64,000 bases of DNA from Planosporangium spinosum (lineage in GTDB: Bacteria; Actinomycetota; Actinomycetes; Mycobacteriales; Micromonosporaceae). Under the pieces are notes generated by a model. That model saw nothing but the letters and a program-made list of their open reading frames with translations, was not told where the DNA came from and did no database searches. The first letter of the stretch is position 1. Each line of letters starts with the position of its first letter. The position numbers and the translations under genes are program-made. The stretch covers positions 62,001 to 126,000 of the forward strand of contig NZ_JBLYUB010000009.1 in the NCBI RefSeq assembly GCF_049999945.1. Reading direction: 5' to 3'. This document shows positions 17,448 through 25,980 of this stretch, one piece after another.

Positions 17448-19112
17448 TCACCGACCGCGTGCGGCCTCGGTACGGCCGGCGGTGTGCAGGTACTCCCACA
17501 CCAGCCGCACCGCCATGGACCCCTCCCCCACCGCCGAGGCCACCCGCTTGACGGATCCGTGCCGGACGTCGCCGGCGGCGAAGACCCCGGGCTGGCTGGT
17601 CTCCAGCAGCCGCGCCCCGGCGGCGCCGTCCCTGCTGTCCTGGCCGGTGAGGACGAAGCCGTGCTTGTCGACCGCGACCGCGCCGCCCAGCCAGCCGGTG
17701 CACGGCTGCGCGCCGATGAAGACGAACAGGGCCTTGGCGGGTATCAGCCGGTACTCCTCCGCGTCGGTGTCCTCGACCAGGAGGGCCTCAAGCGTTTCCC
17801 GGCCGAGTAGCTCGCGTACCTCGGTGTGCAGGAGGATCTCGACGTTGGGCAGCCGGACGACCCGGTCGACCAGGTAGCGCGACATGTCCTTGCCCAGGTC
17901 GCGGCTGCGGACGATCAGCCGGATGTGATCGGCGTACCGGGACAGGAACAGGGTCGCCTGCCCCGCCGAGTTGCCCCCGCCCACGATCGCGACCGGATCG
18001 CGCCGGCACTGCAGCGCCTCGGCCGTGGTCGCCGCGTAGTACACGCTGGTCTTCTCGAACTCCTCCAGACGCGGCACGGGCAGCTTGCGATAGCGGGCCC
18101 CGGTAGCGATCAGGACGGTACGGGCGCGCACCTCCGAGCCGTCGGCCAGCCGGATGACGTGGCTGTCCTCGCGGGTTTCCAGTCCCCGCGCCTCCGCCGG
18201 GACCTGGAACTGCGCGCCGAACTTCTGCGCCTGGATGACCGCCCGCTCGGCCAGCTCCCCGCCGGAGACGCCGGCGGGGAACCCGAGATAGTTCTCGATC
18301 TTCGACGACGTGCCGGCCTGGCCGCCGGTGGCCACCGCGTCCAGGGTGATCGTGACGAGCCCCTCGGAGGCGCCGTACACGGCGGCGGCCAGCCCGGCCG
18401 GGCCGGCCCCGACGACGGCGAGGTCGCAGGTCGCCTCGGCCAGGTGCGGTACCGGCAGGCCGACGGACCGGGCCAGCTCGGCGTTGCTCGGGTTGCGCAG
18501 CACCTGCCCGGCGGGGCAGATGACGACGGGTGTCTCGGCGGGCCGGATCCCCAGGTGACGCAGCAACGCCTCGGCCTCCCGGTCGCGCTCCAGGTCGATC
18601 CAGCGGTACGGGATCCGGTTGCGGGCGGCGAACTCGCGCAGGCGGCGGGTGTCGGGCGCGTAGTGCGAGCCGACGATGCGGATACCGGCGCCGAGCCCGA
18701 TGAGGATGGAGCGGCGGATGAGGTAGGCGCGCAGGATCAGGTCGCCGAGCGCGGGGTCCTGCACGACGGCTTCCCGGAGCTGATCCGCCGGCACGTCGAG
18801 CACCTCGCCCGGCTCGACCACCACCGAGGTGAAGAACGCGGCCTGGCCGGTGAGCAGGCTCAGCTCGCCCAGGAAGCGCCCCGGTCCGTGCACGCTGATC
18901 AGGCGCTCGTCGCTGCTGCGGTAGCCCTCGTAGTTGGCCACCTTGCCGGTAAGGACGGCGATGAAGTCGTACCCCTCCTCGCCCTCCCGGATGAGCACGT
19001 CGCCCTCGTCGGTGGGCCGGCGCTGGCCCCGGGCGGTGAGGGACTCGATCTGAGTGTCGCTCAGGCGCGGGTACGCCCCGTACCGGTCCGGCGTCTCGAC
19101 CAGCAAGCTCAT
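17448..19112 (-). CDS. Cyclic-nucleotide-domain / thioredoxin-reductase-like flavoprotein
   Basis: This 554-residue protein has three parts: a cNMP-binding-like domain (about 1-130), a thioredoxin-like domain (about 140-215) and a thioredoxin-reductase-type FAD/NAD(P)H module (about 228-550). The module has GAGPAG (235-240), GGQAGTSSKIENYLGFP and the NADP site GGGNSAGQ (378-385). The CxxC that thioredoxin reductases carry between these motifs is absent (VYYAATTAEALQC, C369 only). The phosphate-binding loop GRFLGELSLLTGQAAFFTS lacks the usual arginine. So it is neither a standard thioredoxin reductase nor clearly a cAMP binder. The ATG at 19112 follows GGGGGTGG. This fusion is known in actinobacteria; substrate unknown. 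Confidence 0.85.
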   Translation of the reverse strand: MSLLVETPDRYGAYPRLSDTQIESLTARGQRRPTDEGDVLIREGEEGYDFIAVLTGKVANYEGYRSSDERLISVHGPGRFLGELSLLTGQAAFFTSVVVEPGEVLDVPADQLREAVVQDPALGDLILRAYLIRRSILIGLGAGIRIVGSHYAPDTRRLREFAARNRIPYRWIDLERDREAEALLRHLGIRPAETPVVICPAGQVLRNPSNAELARSVGLPVPHLAEATCDLAVVGAGPAGLAAAVYGASEGLVTITLDAVATGGQAGTSSKIENYLGFPAGVSGGELAERAVIQAQKFGAQFQVPAEARGLETREDSHVIRLADGSEVRARTVLIATGARYRKLPVPRLEEFEKTSVYYAATTAEALQCRRDPVAIVGGGNSAGQATLFLSRYADHIRLIVRSRDLGKDMSRYLVDRVVRLPNVEILLHTEVRELLGRETLEALLVEDTDAEEYRLIPAKALFVFIGAQPCTGWLGGAVAVDKHGFVLTGQDSRDGAAGARLLETSQPGVFAAGDVRHGSVKRVASAVGEGSMAVRLVWEYLHTAGRTEAARGR

Positions 19113-19194
19113 GTCCACCCCCACGGTGGGGAAACGGACGAGCTACCCGCTACGGCCGGGCCCGTAACCTGCCCCCGGCGGGTACGGCTCGCGG

Positions 19195-19500
19195 ACCGGT
19201 GTCGCCGGTGACCACAGCATCGCCGAGATCGCGCGCGACGCCCTCGACCTCGCCGACGCCCTCGGCGTGGAGACCTTCTCGGTTGTCGGGCACTCCATGG
19301 GCGGCAGCGCCACGCAGCGGGTCCTCGCCGACGCGCCCGACCGGGGTCGAGCGGCTCGTCGGCATCAGCCCCGTACCGGCCGGCCGGGGTGCCCTTCGAC
19401 GTCCAGGGCTGGGCGCTGTTCGACGGCGCCGCCGCCCCGCCAACCGGCGCGGAGACGATGCGCGAACCGTGGGATGTGGCACTACCCGAACGCCCGCCTG
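19195..19500 (+). pseudogene. Alpha/beta hydrolase remnant
   Basis: One frame reads HSIAEIARDALDLADALGVE, then FSVVGHSMGGSATQRV and LADAPDR, with the G-H-S-M-G nucleophile elbow of alpha/beta hydrolases. After CCCGACCGG an extra base shifts the frame to VERLVGISPVPAG. A second shift leads to GVPFDVQGWALFDGAA. The N-terminal third and the C-terminus are missing. Two frameshifts plus truncation at both ends mark this as a dead gene. It abuts the 3' end of another pseudogene on the opposite strand. Confidence 0.75.
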
Positions 19501-19504
19501 GAGG

Positions 19505-20086
19505 TGCTCGGTCGGGTCCATCAGAGACTCGTAGTGGGTCACGTGCTCCTGCTCGATCAGGCTGATCTCCTGGTAGAGCTGGCGGGCGATCGGCTCCATA
19601 TAGTGCGGGCCGACGTTCATGTCGTAGTTCATCACCTGCTGCTCGGCCGACACGATCGTGATCGCGTGCAGCTTGGAGCGCGGGTCGGCGGTGTTCGGTC
19701 GTACGGGTCACGCACGTTGTCGTACGGGTGCCGGTGCTCGACGACCGTCGGCCGGCCCGACATCACTCGGTCAGCACGTCGACGACCTTCTCCGCCTTGC
19801 GCCGCTCCACCATCTCGTACAGGTTCGCGTACCGGTACAGGTGGTCGAAGTCCTCCAGCACGCCGAACTCGTACGCCTGGCGCAGGTGCGGGTCGGGCTC
19901 GTTGCGTGCCAGCCACGCGGTCAGGTCGACGGCGTTCTGCTCGTAGCCGAGGGTCGTCTCCAGCGGGCTGTTGATGCCCGGCAGCAGCCAGTTGACCACT
20001 CGCTGCTGCTGGTTCTCGATGTACCGCACGTACGCGATCTGGCGCCGGTCGAGCGGGATGCCTTCATGGCCAAGCGGGTTGAACAC
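19505..20086 (-). pseudogene. Ferritin-like protein remnant
   Basis: From a GTG at 20086, with GAGGGA nearby, the frame reads FNPLGHEGIPLDRRQIAYVR and continues through NQQQRVVNWLLPGINSPLE, ending LYEMVERRKAEKVVDVLTE at a stop near 19763. In the next frame VMSGRPTVVEHRHPYDNVRD follows. After another shift near 19700 comes KLHAITIVSAEQQVMNY, then PIARQLYQEISLIEQEHV, where E-x-x-H resembles a ferritin-like diiron motif. It stops at LMDPTE, where the hydrolase remnant begins. Two frameshifts and a cut 3' end make it non-functional. The family is conserved in actinobacteria but of unknown function. Confidence 0.7.
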
Positions 20087-20214
20087 GCGGGTCCCTCTTT
20101 GGGCGGTGGCCGGGCCTCGGCCACCACCACCCCGCGCGTGCGGCGGAAACCGGGCACGAACCAGGTACGCGGCCCGCTCGCCGGGGTGCTCGGTCGGGAC
20201 GGACCACCGGCCGG

Positions 20215-21150
20215 TCAGCGCGGCGGGACCGGCAGGCCGCCGAGCGGAGGCAGCAGCGGCGGCAGGTTCCCGATCGGCGGCAGTGCCGGCAGCGTCTCCT
20301 CGCCCGGGACCGGCGGTACGGGTACCGCGAGCGTCGGCGGCAGCGAGACACCCGGCAGCGGCGGGACCGGCACAGTCGTCGGCAGCACGGCGCCACCCTC
20401 CGGTGTCTTCGGCAGCGGCACCGGGGCCGTCGGTCGCGGCACCGGGACGCCGGCCGTCGGCGTGGGGCCGGGGCCGGACGCAGGAGTGGACGGCGCCGGT
20501 ACCGGAGTGGACGGCGCCGGTACCGGATCGGACGGCGCCGGGGTGGGCGCGCCGGGCAGCGTCGCCCGTACGGCGTCGAGGTCGGCGCGCAGCCGCCGGG
20601 TGCGCGCCGAGTCGCCCAGTCGCCCGAGGAGCGTGCCGGCCTGTCCGAGCAGCCTGCGCGCGTCGTCGACGCGCCCCTCCTCGGCCGCCCGGCGCGCCTG
20701 CGCGAGGGTGGCGTCGACCGTCGCGAGGTCGGCCCGCTGGGGGTACATCACCCGGGTGATCGGCCACAGCGGACTTCCCGGCGTGGCGTGGCCGGCCCCG
20801 ACAACCAGACCGGTACCGGCGACGAGGACGGCCGCAGCGGCGCCGACCGCCCACCGCGCGGCCCGGCGTGACCGGCGCCCGCCCCGCCGACCGGCCCCCG
20901 CCCCGTCCGGACCGGTGACCGCCGGACCGACGGCGGCCGGTCCGTCCTCGGGGACGGTGATCGGTCCATCGTCGGGGACCGCGATCGGGTCTGCGCCGAG
21001 GTCGGCGCGCCAGGCGGCCAGCAGCGCGGCCACCGGGTCGGCGTCGGCGACCGGTTCGCCCCGGCCCAGCGCGTCGAGCAGCAGCGCGTCGGCGGCGAGG
21101 TCGGCCAGGTCGACGGGGCGCTCGTCGGAGGTCGATGGGTTGCCCGTCAT
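20215..21150 (-). CDS. Anti-sigma factor RsdA-like, proline-rich
   Basis: This 311-residue single-pass membrane protein lies directly after a SigD-type sigma gene, with a four-base overlap (21147-21150). The N-terminal segment DLADLAADALLLDALGRGE resembles the short sigma-D-binding helix of RsdA. A basic stretch (RRGGRRSRRAARW) precedes one helix (AVGAAAAVLVAGTGLVVGAG, about 96-117). A helical outside region (about 135-195) is followed by a proline-rich tail of over 100 residues with repeated VPAPSTP-type units. By analogy with mycobacterial SigD-RsdA, it should hold the sigma factor at the membrane until proteolysis. The tail is unusually long. Confidence 0.82.
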   Translation of the reverse strand: MTGNPSTSDERPVDLADLAADALLLDALGRGEPVADADPVAALLAAWRADLGADPIAVPDDGPITVPEDGPAAVGPAVTGPDGAGAGRRGGRRSRRAARWAVGAAAAVLVAGTGLVVGAGHATPGSPLWPITRVMYPQRADLATVDATLAQARRAAEEGRVDDARRLLGQAGTLLGRLGDSARTRRLRADLDAVRATLPGAPTPAPSDPVPAPSTPVPAPSTPASGPGPTPTAGVPVPRPTAPVPLPKTPEGGAVLPTTVPVPPLPGVSLPPTLAVPVPPVPGEETLPALPPIGNLPPLLPPLGGLPVPPR

Positions 21151-21722
21151 GCCGGCACCTCGTCCAAGGTGTCACCGGCCAGCGCGCGTAGATGTGCGAG
21201 GGCGCGCGACTGCGCCATTCGGACCGCGGCGGCCGACATCCCGAGCACGCCCCCCACCTCCTCCGCGGGCAGGCCGACCGCGACCCGCAGAACGACGATC
21301 TCCCGATGGACCGGCGACAGCTTGCCGAGCAGCGCCGACAGCCAACGGGCCCGGTCGGTGGCGAGTACCGCCTGCTCCGGGCCGGGCGCCGCGTCCGGCC
21401 CGTCCGGCGGCACGTCGACGAGGGTCACCGACAGGTGCCGCATGGCCGCACGCTGCGCGTCGGCGACCTTGTTCGCGGCGATCCGGTAGACGAGGGCGGA
21501 GAACGGCCGCCCCTCGTCGCGGAAGCGAGGCAGGGCGCGCAGCGTCGCCAGACACACCTCCTGCGCGATGTCGTCGGCGGTCGTGTAGGCACCGCCGACG
21601 CGCCCCAGGTGGGCCCGACAGTACCGGACGACGCCGGGGCGCAGCCGCGCCAACAGCGCCGCGGTCGCGACCGGGTCGCTACCGGCGGCCCGCCGGACCA
21701 GTTCTGCCTCAGGCACGGTCAT
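21147..21722 (-). CDS. RNA polymerase sigma factor, SigD/ShbA type
   Basis: This 191-residue ECF-type sigma factor has region 2 (DDIAQEVCLATLRALPRFRDEG, then FSALVYRIAANKVADAQRAA) and region 4 (LSPVHREIVVLRVAVGLPAEE, then VLGMSAAAVRMAQSRALAHL). The sequence is closest in style to mycobacterial SigD and Streptomyces ShbA, which is needed for expression of the principal sigma factor HrdB in Streptomyces. No C-terminal regulatory extension is present; control should come from the overlapping anti-sigma gene downstream. The ATG at 21722 is 220 bases from, and divergent to, the MCE operon. Confidence 0.88.
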   Translation of the reverse strand: MTVPEAELVRRAAGSDPVATAALLARLRPGVVRYCRAHLGRVGGAYTTADDIAQEVCLATLRALPRFRDEGRPFSALVYRIAANKVADAQRAAMRHLSVTLVDVPPDGPDAAPGPEQAVLATDRARWLSALLGKLSPVHREIVVLRVAVGLPAEEVGGVLGMSAAAVRMAQSRALAHLRALAGDTLDEVPA

Positions 21723-21817
21723 GGATGTCGTGGTACCCCCTCGTTACCGACGAGTATCCCGCACGCTGCCCGGCCAGGGGCCAACCCCCGAACGGGTGAC
21801 GGCTGGTCGGTCGACTG

Positions 21818-21846
21818 TTGACACTTTGCCCCGATGTGGACAGCAT
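21818..21846 (+). promoter_or_regulatory. Candidate promoter for the MCE operon
   Basis: TTGACA at 21818-21823 matches the -35 consensus. The -10 counterpart after 17 bases (CAGCAT) is weak. An imperfect direct repeat (ACACTTTGCCC and ACAGCATTTGCCC) overlaps it, which could be a regulator site. The nearest gene start is the TTG at 21943. Confidence 0.35.
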
Positions 21847-21942
21847 TTGCCCGCCGTCAATGTCGGCCGGAGTACCGGCGTGTTACACGCCGAGGCCGCG
21901 TCGCGATGTCCATGTACAACCCCAAGCACCCGGGAGGAGCAG

Positions 21943-22986
21943 TTGGGCGTCGAGGTACGTGTCGAGGGACTGACCAAGTCCTTCGACGGCCACCCGGTGT
22001 GGGCGGACGTGAGCCTCACGCTGCCGGCCGGGGAGATATCTGTCCTCCTTGGCCCCTCCGGGACCGGTAAGTCCGTCTTCCTCAAGACGCTGGTCGGCCT
22101 GCTCGCACCGGACCGGGGGTCCATCTGGATCGGCGACCGGGACCTGCCCCGACTGTCCGAGCGGGAGCTGTACGAGGTCCGCCGACTGTTCGGGGTGCTG
22201 TTCCAGGACGGCGCCCTGTTCGGCTCGATGAACATCTACGACAACGTGGCCTTCCCACTGCGCGAGCACACCCGCAAGCCGGAGTCGCAGGTCCGCGCCA
22301 TCGTCCGGGAGAAGCTGGAGATGGTCGGCCTGGTCGGCGCCGAGGACAAGCTGCCGGGTCAGATCTCCGGTGGTATGCGCAAGCGGGCCGGCCTGGCCCG
22401 GGCACTCGTCCTGGACCCTGAGATCATCCTGTTCGACGAGCCCGACTCGGGCCTCGACCCGGTCCGCACCGCCTACCTCAACCAGCTCATCATCGATCTC
22501 AACCAGCAGACCGACGCGACGTTCCTCATCGTCACGCACGACATCAACACCGCCCGTACCGTGCCGGACAACATCGGACTGCTCTACCACGCGCACCTGG
22601 CCATGTTCGGGCCGCGCGAGATGCTGCTGTCCAGCGAGGAGCCGGTGGTCCGCCAGTTCCTCAACGCCCAGCGGATCGGCCCGATCGGCATGGCCGAGGA
22701 GAAGGACGCCGACGAACTGGAGGCCGAGGCGGCGTCCGGGGTGGAGCTGCCGCCGCTGCCGCCGATCCCGCCTCAACTGCAGCCCTCCGACTCCGGCCGC
22801 CGCCGCGCCGAGCGGCCGGCCGGGCAGTGGTGCCGCGAGCACGGCGTCACCCCGCCACCCGGGTCATTCGGGATGGCCGACCCGCCGGCCGCCGGCCGGC
22901 ACGCCGCGGAAGCCGGCCGGCACGCCGCCGAGGACACGCACGAGTACCCGTCCGGCGCGCTGTACCGCAGCGAGGTGGCGCCGTGA
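21943..22986 (+). CDS. mkl: MCE transporter ATPase (Mkl/MlaF type)
   Basis: This 347-residue ABC ATPase powers the MCE lipid importer. Visible are Walker A GPSGTGKS, the Q-loop LFQDGALFGS, the signature ISGGMRKRAG, Walker B ILFDEPDSGLDP and the switch histidine VTHD. The C-terminal 80 residues carry the Mkl-specific GPREMLLSSEEPVV and RIGPIGMAEEKD, then a proline-rich tail with a repeated AGRHAAE. The start is the TTG at 21943, with GGGAGGAG just upstream; an ATG in frame at 21721 would overlap the sigma gene. The stop overlaps the next start by four bases. Confidence 0.93.
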   Translation: MGVEVRVEGLTKSFDGHPVWADVSLTLPAGEISVLLGPSGTGKSVFLKTLVGLLAPDRGSIWIGDRDLPRLSERELYEVRRLFGVLFQDGALFGSMNIYDNVAFPLREHTRKPESQVRAIVREKLEMVGLVGAEDKLPGQISGGMRKRAGLARALVLDPEIILFDEPDSGLDPVRTAYLNQLIIDLNQQTDATFLIVTHDINTARTVPDNIGLLYHAHLAMFGPREMLLSSEEPVVRQFLNAQRIGPIGMAEEKDADELEAEAASGVELPPLPPIPPQLQPSDSGRRRAERPAGQWCREHGVTPPPGSFGMADPPAAGRHAAEAGRHAAEDTHEYPSGALYRSEVAP

Positions 22987-23813
22987 CCGTCGGACCGCCA
23001 CCGGACCCCGGGGCCGCCCGCCGGCACCGGGGCGGCCCGCTGGTCGGGTACGCCACCGAGGGCTTGCGGATCTACGGCAACTTCTTCGCGTTCTGCCTGG
23101 ACGCGCTGCGCGGCCTGTTCCGCCGCCCGTTCGGAGTCCGCGAGTTCATCCAGCAGGCGTGGTTCATCAGCTCGGTGTCGATCCTGCCGGCCGCGCTGGT
23201 GTCGATCCCGTTCGGCGCGGTCATCGCACTGCAACTCGGCTCGCTGACCCGGCAGCTCGGCGCGCAGTCGTTCACCGGCGCCGCCTCGGTCATCGCCATC
23301 GTCCGCGAGGCCGGGCCGATCGTGACCGCGCTCATCGTCGCCGGCGCCGCCGGCTCCGCGATCTGCGCGGACCTGGGCTCCCGCAAGATCCGCGAGGAGC
23401 TGGACGCGATGGAGGTGCTGGGCATCGACCCGATCCAGCGCCTCGTGGCGCCGCGCATCGTCGCGTCGATGCTGGTCGCCTTCCTCCTCAACGGCCTGGT
23501 CAACGTCGTGGGCGTGTGCGGCGGCTACGCCTTCAACGTGATCGTGCAGGGCGGCACGCCCGGTGCGTACCTGGCGAGCTTCCAGGCGCTCGGGCAGCTG
23601 CCGGACCTGATCTCCGGCGAGATCAAGGCGGTCCTGTTCGGCGCCATCGCCGCGCTGGTCGCCTCCTACAAGGGGATGACGGCGAAGGGCGGCCCGAAGG
23701 GCGTGGGCGACGCGGTCAACCAGAGCGTGGTCATCACGTTCATGCTCCTGTTCGCGGTCAACTTCGTCGTCACCGCCGTGTACTTCCAGGTCGTCCCGCA
23801 GAAGGGGAGCTGA
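22983..23813 (+). CDS. yrbEA: MCE permease YrbE A (MlaE family)
   Basis: This 276-residue inner-membrane permease is the first of the YrbE pair. It contains the MlaE hallmarks AGAAGSAICADLGSRKIREELDAMEVLGIDP and RIVASMLVAFLLNGLVN, with five or six helices. The conserved EELDAMEVLG segment is where the ATPase coupling helix docks. It begins with GTG at 22983, overlapping the ATPase stop as GTGA, so translation is coupled. The second permease starts two bases after its stop. Confidence 0.93.
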   Translation: MTVGPPPDPGAARRHRGGPLVGYATEGLRIYGNFFAFCLDALRGLFRRPFGVREFIQQAWFISSVSILPAALVSIPFGAVIALQLGSLTRQLGAQSFTGAASVIAIVREAGPIVTALIVAGAAGSAICADLGSRKIREELDAMEVLGIDPIQRLVAPRIVASMLVAFLLNGLVNVVGVCGGYAFNVIVQGGTPGAYLASFQALGQLPDLISGEIKAVLFGAIAALVASYKGMTAKGGPKGVGDAVNQSVVITFMLLFAVNFVVTAVYFQVVPQKGS

Positions 23814-23814
23814 C

Positions 23815-24618
23815 GTGGCCATCTTCGACCACCTCGACGACCTGGGCGGCCAGCTGTCGTTCTACCTGCGGTCGGTCGCGTGGGCGCCGCGCACGATCCG
23901 GCGGTACAAGCGGGAGATCCTCCGCCTGCTGGCCGAGGTCAGCTTCGGGACCGGCGCCCTCGCGGTGCTCGGCGGCACCGTCGGAATCATCGGCTTCATG
24001 ACGTTCTTCACGGGTACCGAGGTGGGCCTGCAGGGCTACCAGGCACTCAACCAGATCGGCAGCAGCGCGTTCACCGGCTTCATCTCGGCGTACTTCAACA
24101 CCCGGGAGATCGCCCCACTGGTGTCGGCCCTCGCCCTGTCCGCGACCGTCGGTTCCGGGTTCACCGCCCAGCTCGGCGCCATGCGCATCTCCGAGGAGGT
24201 CGACGCGCTCGAGGTGATGGGTATCCCGTCGCTGCCGTTCCTGGTCACCACCCGGATGATCGCCGGGTTCATCGCGGTCATCCCGCTGTACATCGTCGGG
24301 CTGATGGCCAGCTACCTGGCCACCCGCACCATCGCGACCGTCTACTTCGGGCAGTCCACCGGCACGTACGACTACTACTTCCACCTCTTCCTGCCGCCGG
24401 CCGACGTGCTGTGGTCGTTCGGCAAGGTACTCGTGTTCAGCGTCGTGGTCGTCGGAGTGCACTGCTACTACGGCTACCACGCCAGCGGCGGCCCCGCCGG
24501 GGTCGGCGTGGCGGTCGGCCGGGCGGTACGGCTGGCGATCGTCGCCGTCAACGTCGTCGACTTCTTCCTGTCGCTGGCCATCTGGGGCGCCACCACGACC
24601 GTACGGATCGCGGGGTGA
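23815..24618 (+). CDS. yrbEB: MCE permease YrbE B (MlaE family)
   Basis: This 267-residue paralogue of the preceding permease carries LSATVGSGFTAQLGAMRISE and EVDALEVMGIPSLPFLVTTR, the matching MlaE motif. It should form a heterodimer with YrbE A and pair with the Mkl ATPase. It begins with GTG at 23815, one base after the previous stop, and its own stop (TGA 24616-24618) touches the start of mceA. Helices are at about residues 45-75, 90-115, 145-170, 190-215 and 235-260. Confidence 0.93.
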   Translation: MAIFDHLDDLGGQLSFYLRSVAWAPRTIRRYKREILRLLAEVSFGTGALAVLGGTVGIIGFMTFFTGTEVGLQGYQALNQIGSSAFTGFISAYFNTREIAPLVSALALSATVGSGFTAQLGAMRISEEVDALEVMGIPSLPFLVTTRMIAGFIAVIPLYIVGLMASYLATRTIATVYFGQSTGTYDYYFHLFLPPADVLWSFGKVLVFSVVVVGVHCYYGYHASGGPAGVGVAVGRAVRLAIVAVNVVDFFLSLAIWGATTTVRIAG

Positions 24619-24620
24619 GC

Positions 24621-25904
24621 ATGAACCGCAACCGTCTCCTCGGCCTGGCCTTCATCGTCGTGCTCGTCGCGGCGAGCAGCGCGTCGGTGCTGCAGTACCG
24701 GAAGACCTTCACCCCGGTGACCTGGGTGACCCTGCGGGCCGATCACACCGGCGCGCAGCTCGTCCCGGGCGCGGAGGTGAAGCTGCGCGGCGTCGTCGTC
24801 GGCGAGGTACGCGCGGTCACCTCCGACGGCCGGACCGCCACCCTGCGCCTCGCGCTCAACCCGGCGCAGGCGCCGCTGATCCCGCGTAACGTCAGCGCCC
24901 GGCTGCTGCCCAGGACGCTGTTCGGCGAGCGGTACGTGGCCCTGGTGCCACCGGCCGGACCGTCGGCCGGTCCGCTGCGCGCCGGGTCGGTGATCAGCCA
25001 GGACCGCACGAGCTCGGCGATCGAGCTGGAGCGGGTCCTCGACGACGTGCTGCCGCTACTGCAGACCATCCAGCCGGACAAGCTGGCCGCCACCCTGGGA
25101 GCGGTCGCCGAGGCCCTGCGCGACAACGGCGACCGGATCGGCCAGGACCTGGTCACGGCGGACCAGTACCTCGCGGCGCTCAACCAGGAGCTGCCGACGA
25201 TCCGCGACGACGTCCGCAAGCTCACGACCGTGCTGGACACGTACCACGGCGCGCTGCCGGACCTGATGTCGGTCCTGCGGGACGCCAGCGTCACCGCGAA
25301 CACGATCGTCGACCAGCGCACCCAGCTGGCCGGCTTCCTCGCCGAGACCACCGCCGCCGCCGACACGACCCGCGGCTTCCTCGACCGGTACGGCGACCGG
25401 ATGATCCTGCTCGGCGCGGTCAGCCGCCCGGTACTGGAACTGCTCGCCGCGTACGCCCCCGAGTACCCGTGCGTCACGCACGGCCTGGTCACCCTCCAGC
25501 CCCGGGTGGAGCAGGCGTTCTCGGGCGGCCGGATGCACGTGACCCTCGAGGTCACCCGCGACAACGGCAAGTACGAGGCCGGCCGGGACTCCCCCGGCTA
25601 CGGCGCGAAGAACGGCCCCGACTGCCGGCTGCTGCCCGGTCCGCCGGTGCCGGCCCCGCAGGTGCCCGTGAACGACGGGTACGACTACGGCGCCGACCGG
25701 GTCACCCCGCCGCTGGTGGTCGGCGTCCCGGGCGGGGCCGCGCTGTCCGGTACGGCGATGGGCTCCGCCGGTACCGCAGAGGAGCGCAACCTGGTGAAAC
25801 CGCTGATCGGTGCGGCGGCCGGCACGCCGCCGACGGAGGTACCCGACATCGCGGCGCTCCTGTGGGGCCCGCTGCTGCGCGGAGCGGTGGTGAACGCCCA
25901 GTGA
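24621..25904 (+). CDS. mceA: MCE family protein A
   Basis: This 427-residue protein has a short basic start, an N-terminal membrane helix (LLGLAFIVVLVAASSASVLQ) and an MCE domain (about 40-120, VTLRADHTGAQLVPGAEVKLR, GVVVGEVRAV). A long helical region (about 150-270) follows that forms the needle-like tunnel in other MCE systems, then a C-terminal domain with a short cysteine-containing segment (YPCVTHGL, GPDCRLLPG). The ATG at 24621 is preferred; a GTG two codons earlier at 24615 overlaps the upstream stop and is also possible. Together MceA-F should make a heterohexamer that carries lipids or sterols across the periplasm-like space. Confidence 0.92.
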   Translation: MNRNRLLGLAFIVVLVAASSASVLQYRKTFTPVTWVTLRADHTGAQLVPGAEVKLRGVVVGEVRAVTSDGRTATLRLALNPAQAPLIPRNVSARLLPRTLFGERYVALVPPAGPSAGPLRAGSVISQDRTSSAIELERVLDDVLPLLQTIQPDKLAATLGAVAEALRDNGDRIGQDLVTADQYLAALNQELPTIRDDVRKLTTVLDTYHGALPDLMSVLRDASVTANTIVDQRTQLAGFLAETTAAADTTRGFLDRYGDRMILLGAVSRPVLELLAAYAPEYPCVTHGLVTLQPRVEQAFSGGRMHVTLEVTRDNGKYEAGRDSPGYGAKNGPDCRLLPGPPVPAPQVPVNDGYDYGADRVTPPLVVGVPGGAALSGTAMGSAGTAEERNLVKPLIGAAAGTPPTEVPDIAALLWGPLLRGAVVNAQ

Positions 25905-25980
25905 GCGAGCGAAGCGAGCGAACCAACCGGCTCAGCGCGACGAAGCCTCATGACGGCGCCGAGCGAAGCGAGGCGACGCC
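25902..25980. repeat. GAGCGAAGCGAG-type repeat between mceA and mceB
   Basis: The only sizeable gap inside the MCE operon (76 bases) contains GAGCGAGCGAAGCGAGCGAA (from 25902) and, 52 bases on, GAGCGAAGCGAGGCGACGCC just before the mceB GTG. The shared core GAGCGAAGCGAG appears twice. There is no obvious ribosome binding site apart from this purine-rich sequence, which may itself help initiate translation. Confidence 0.6.
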
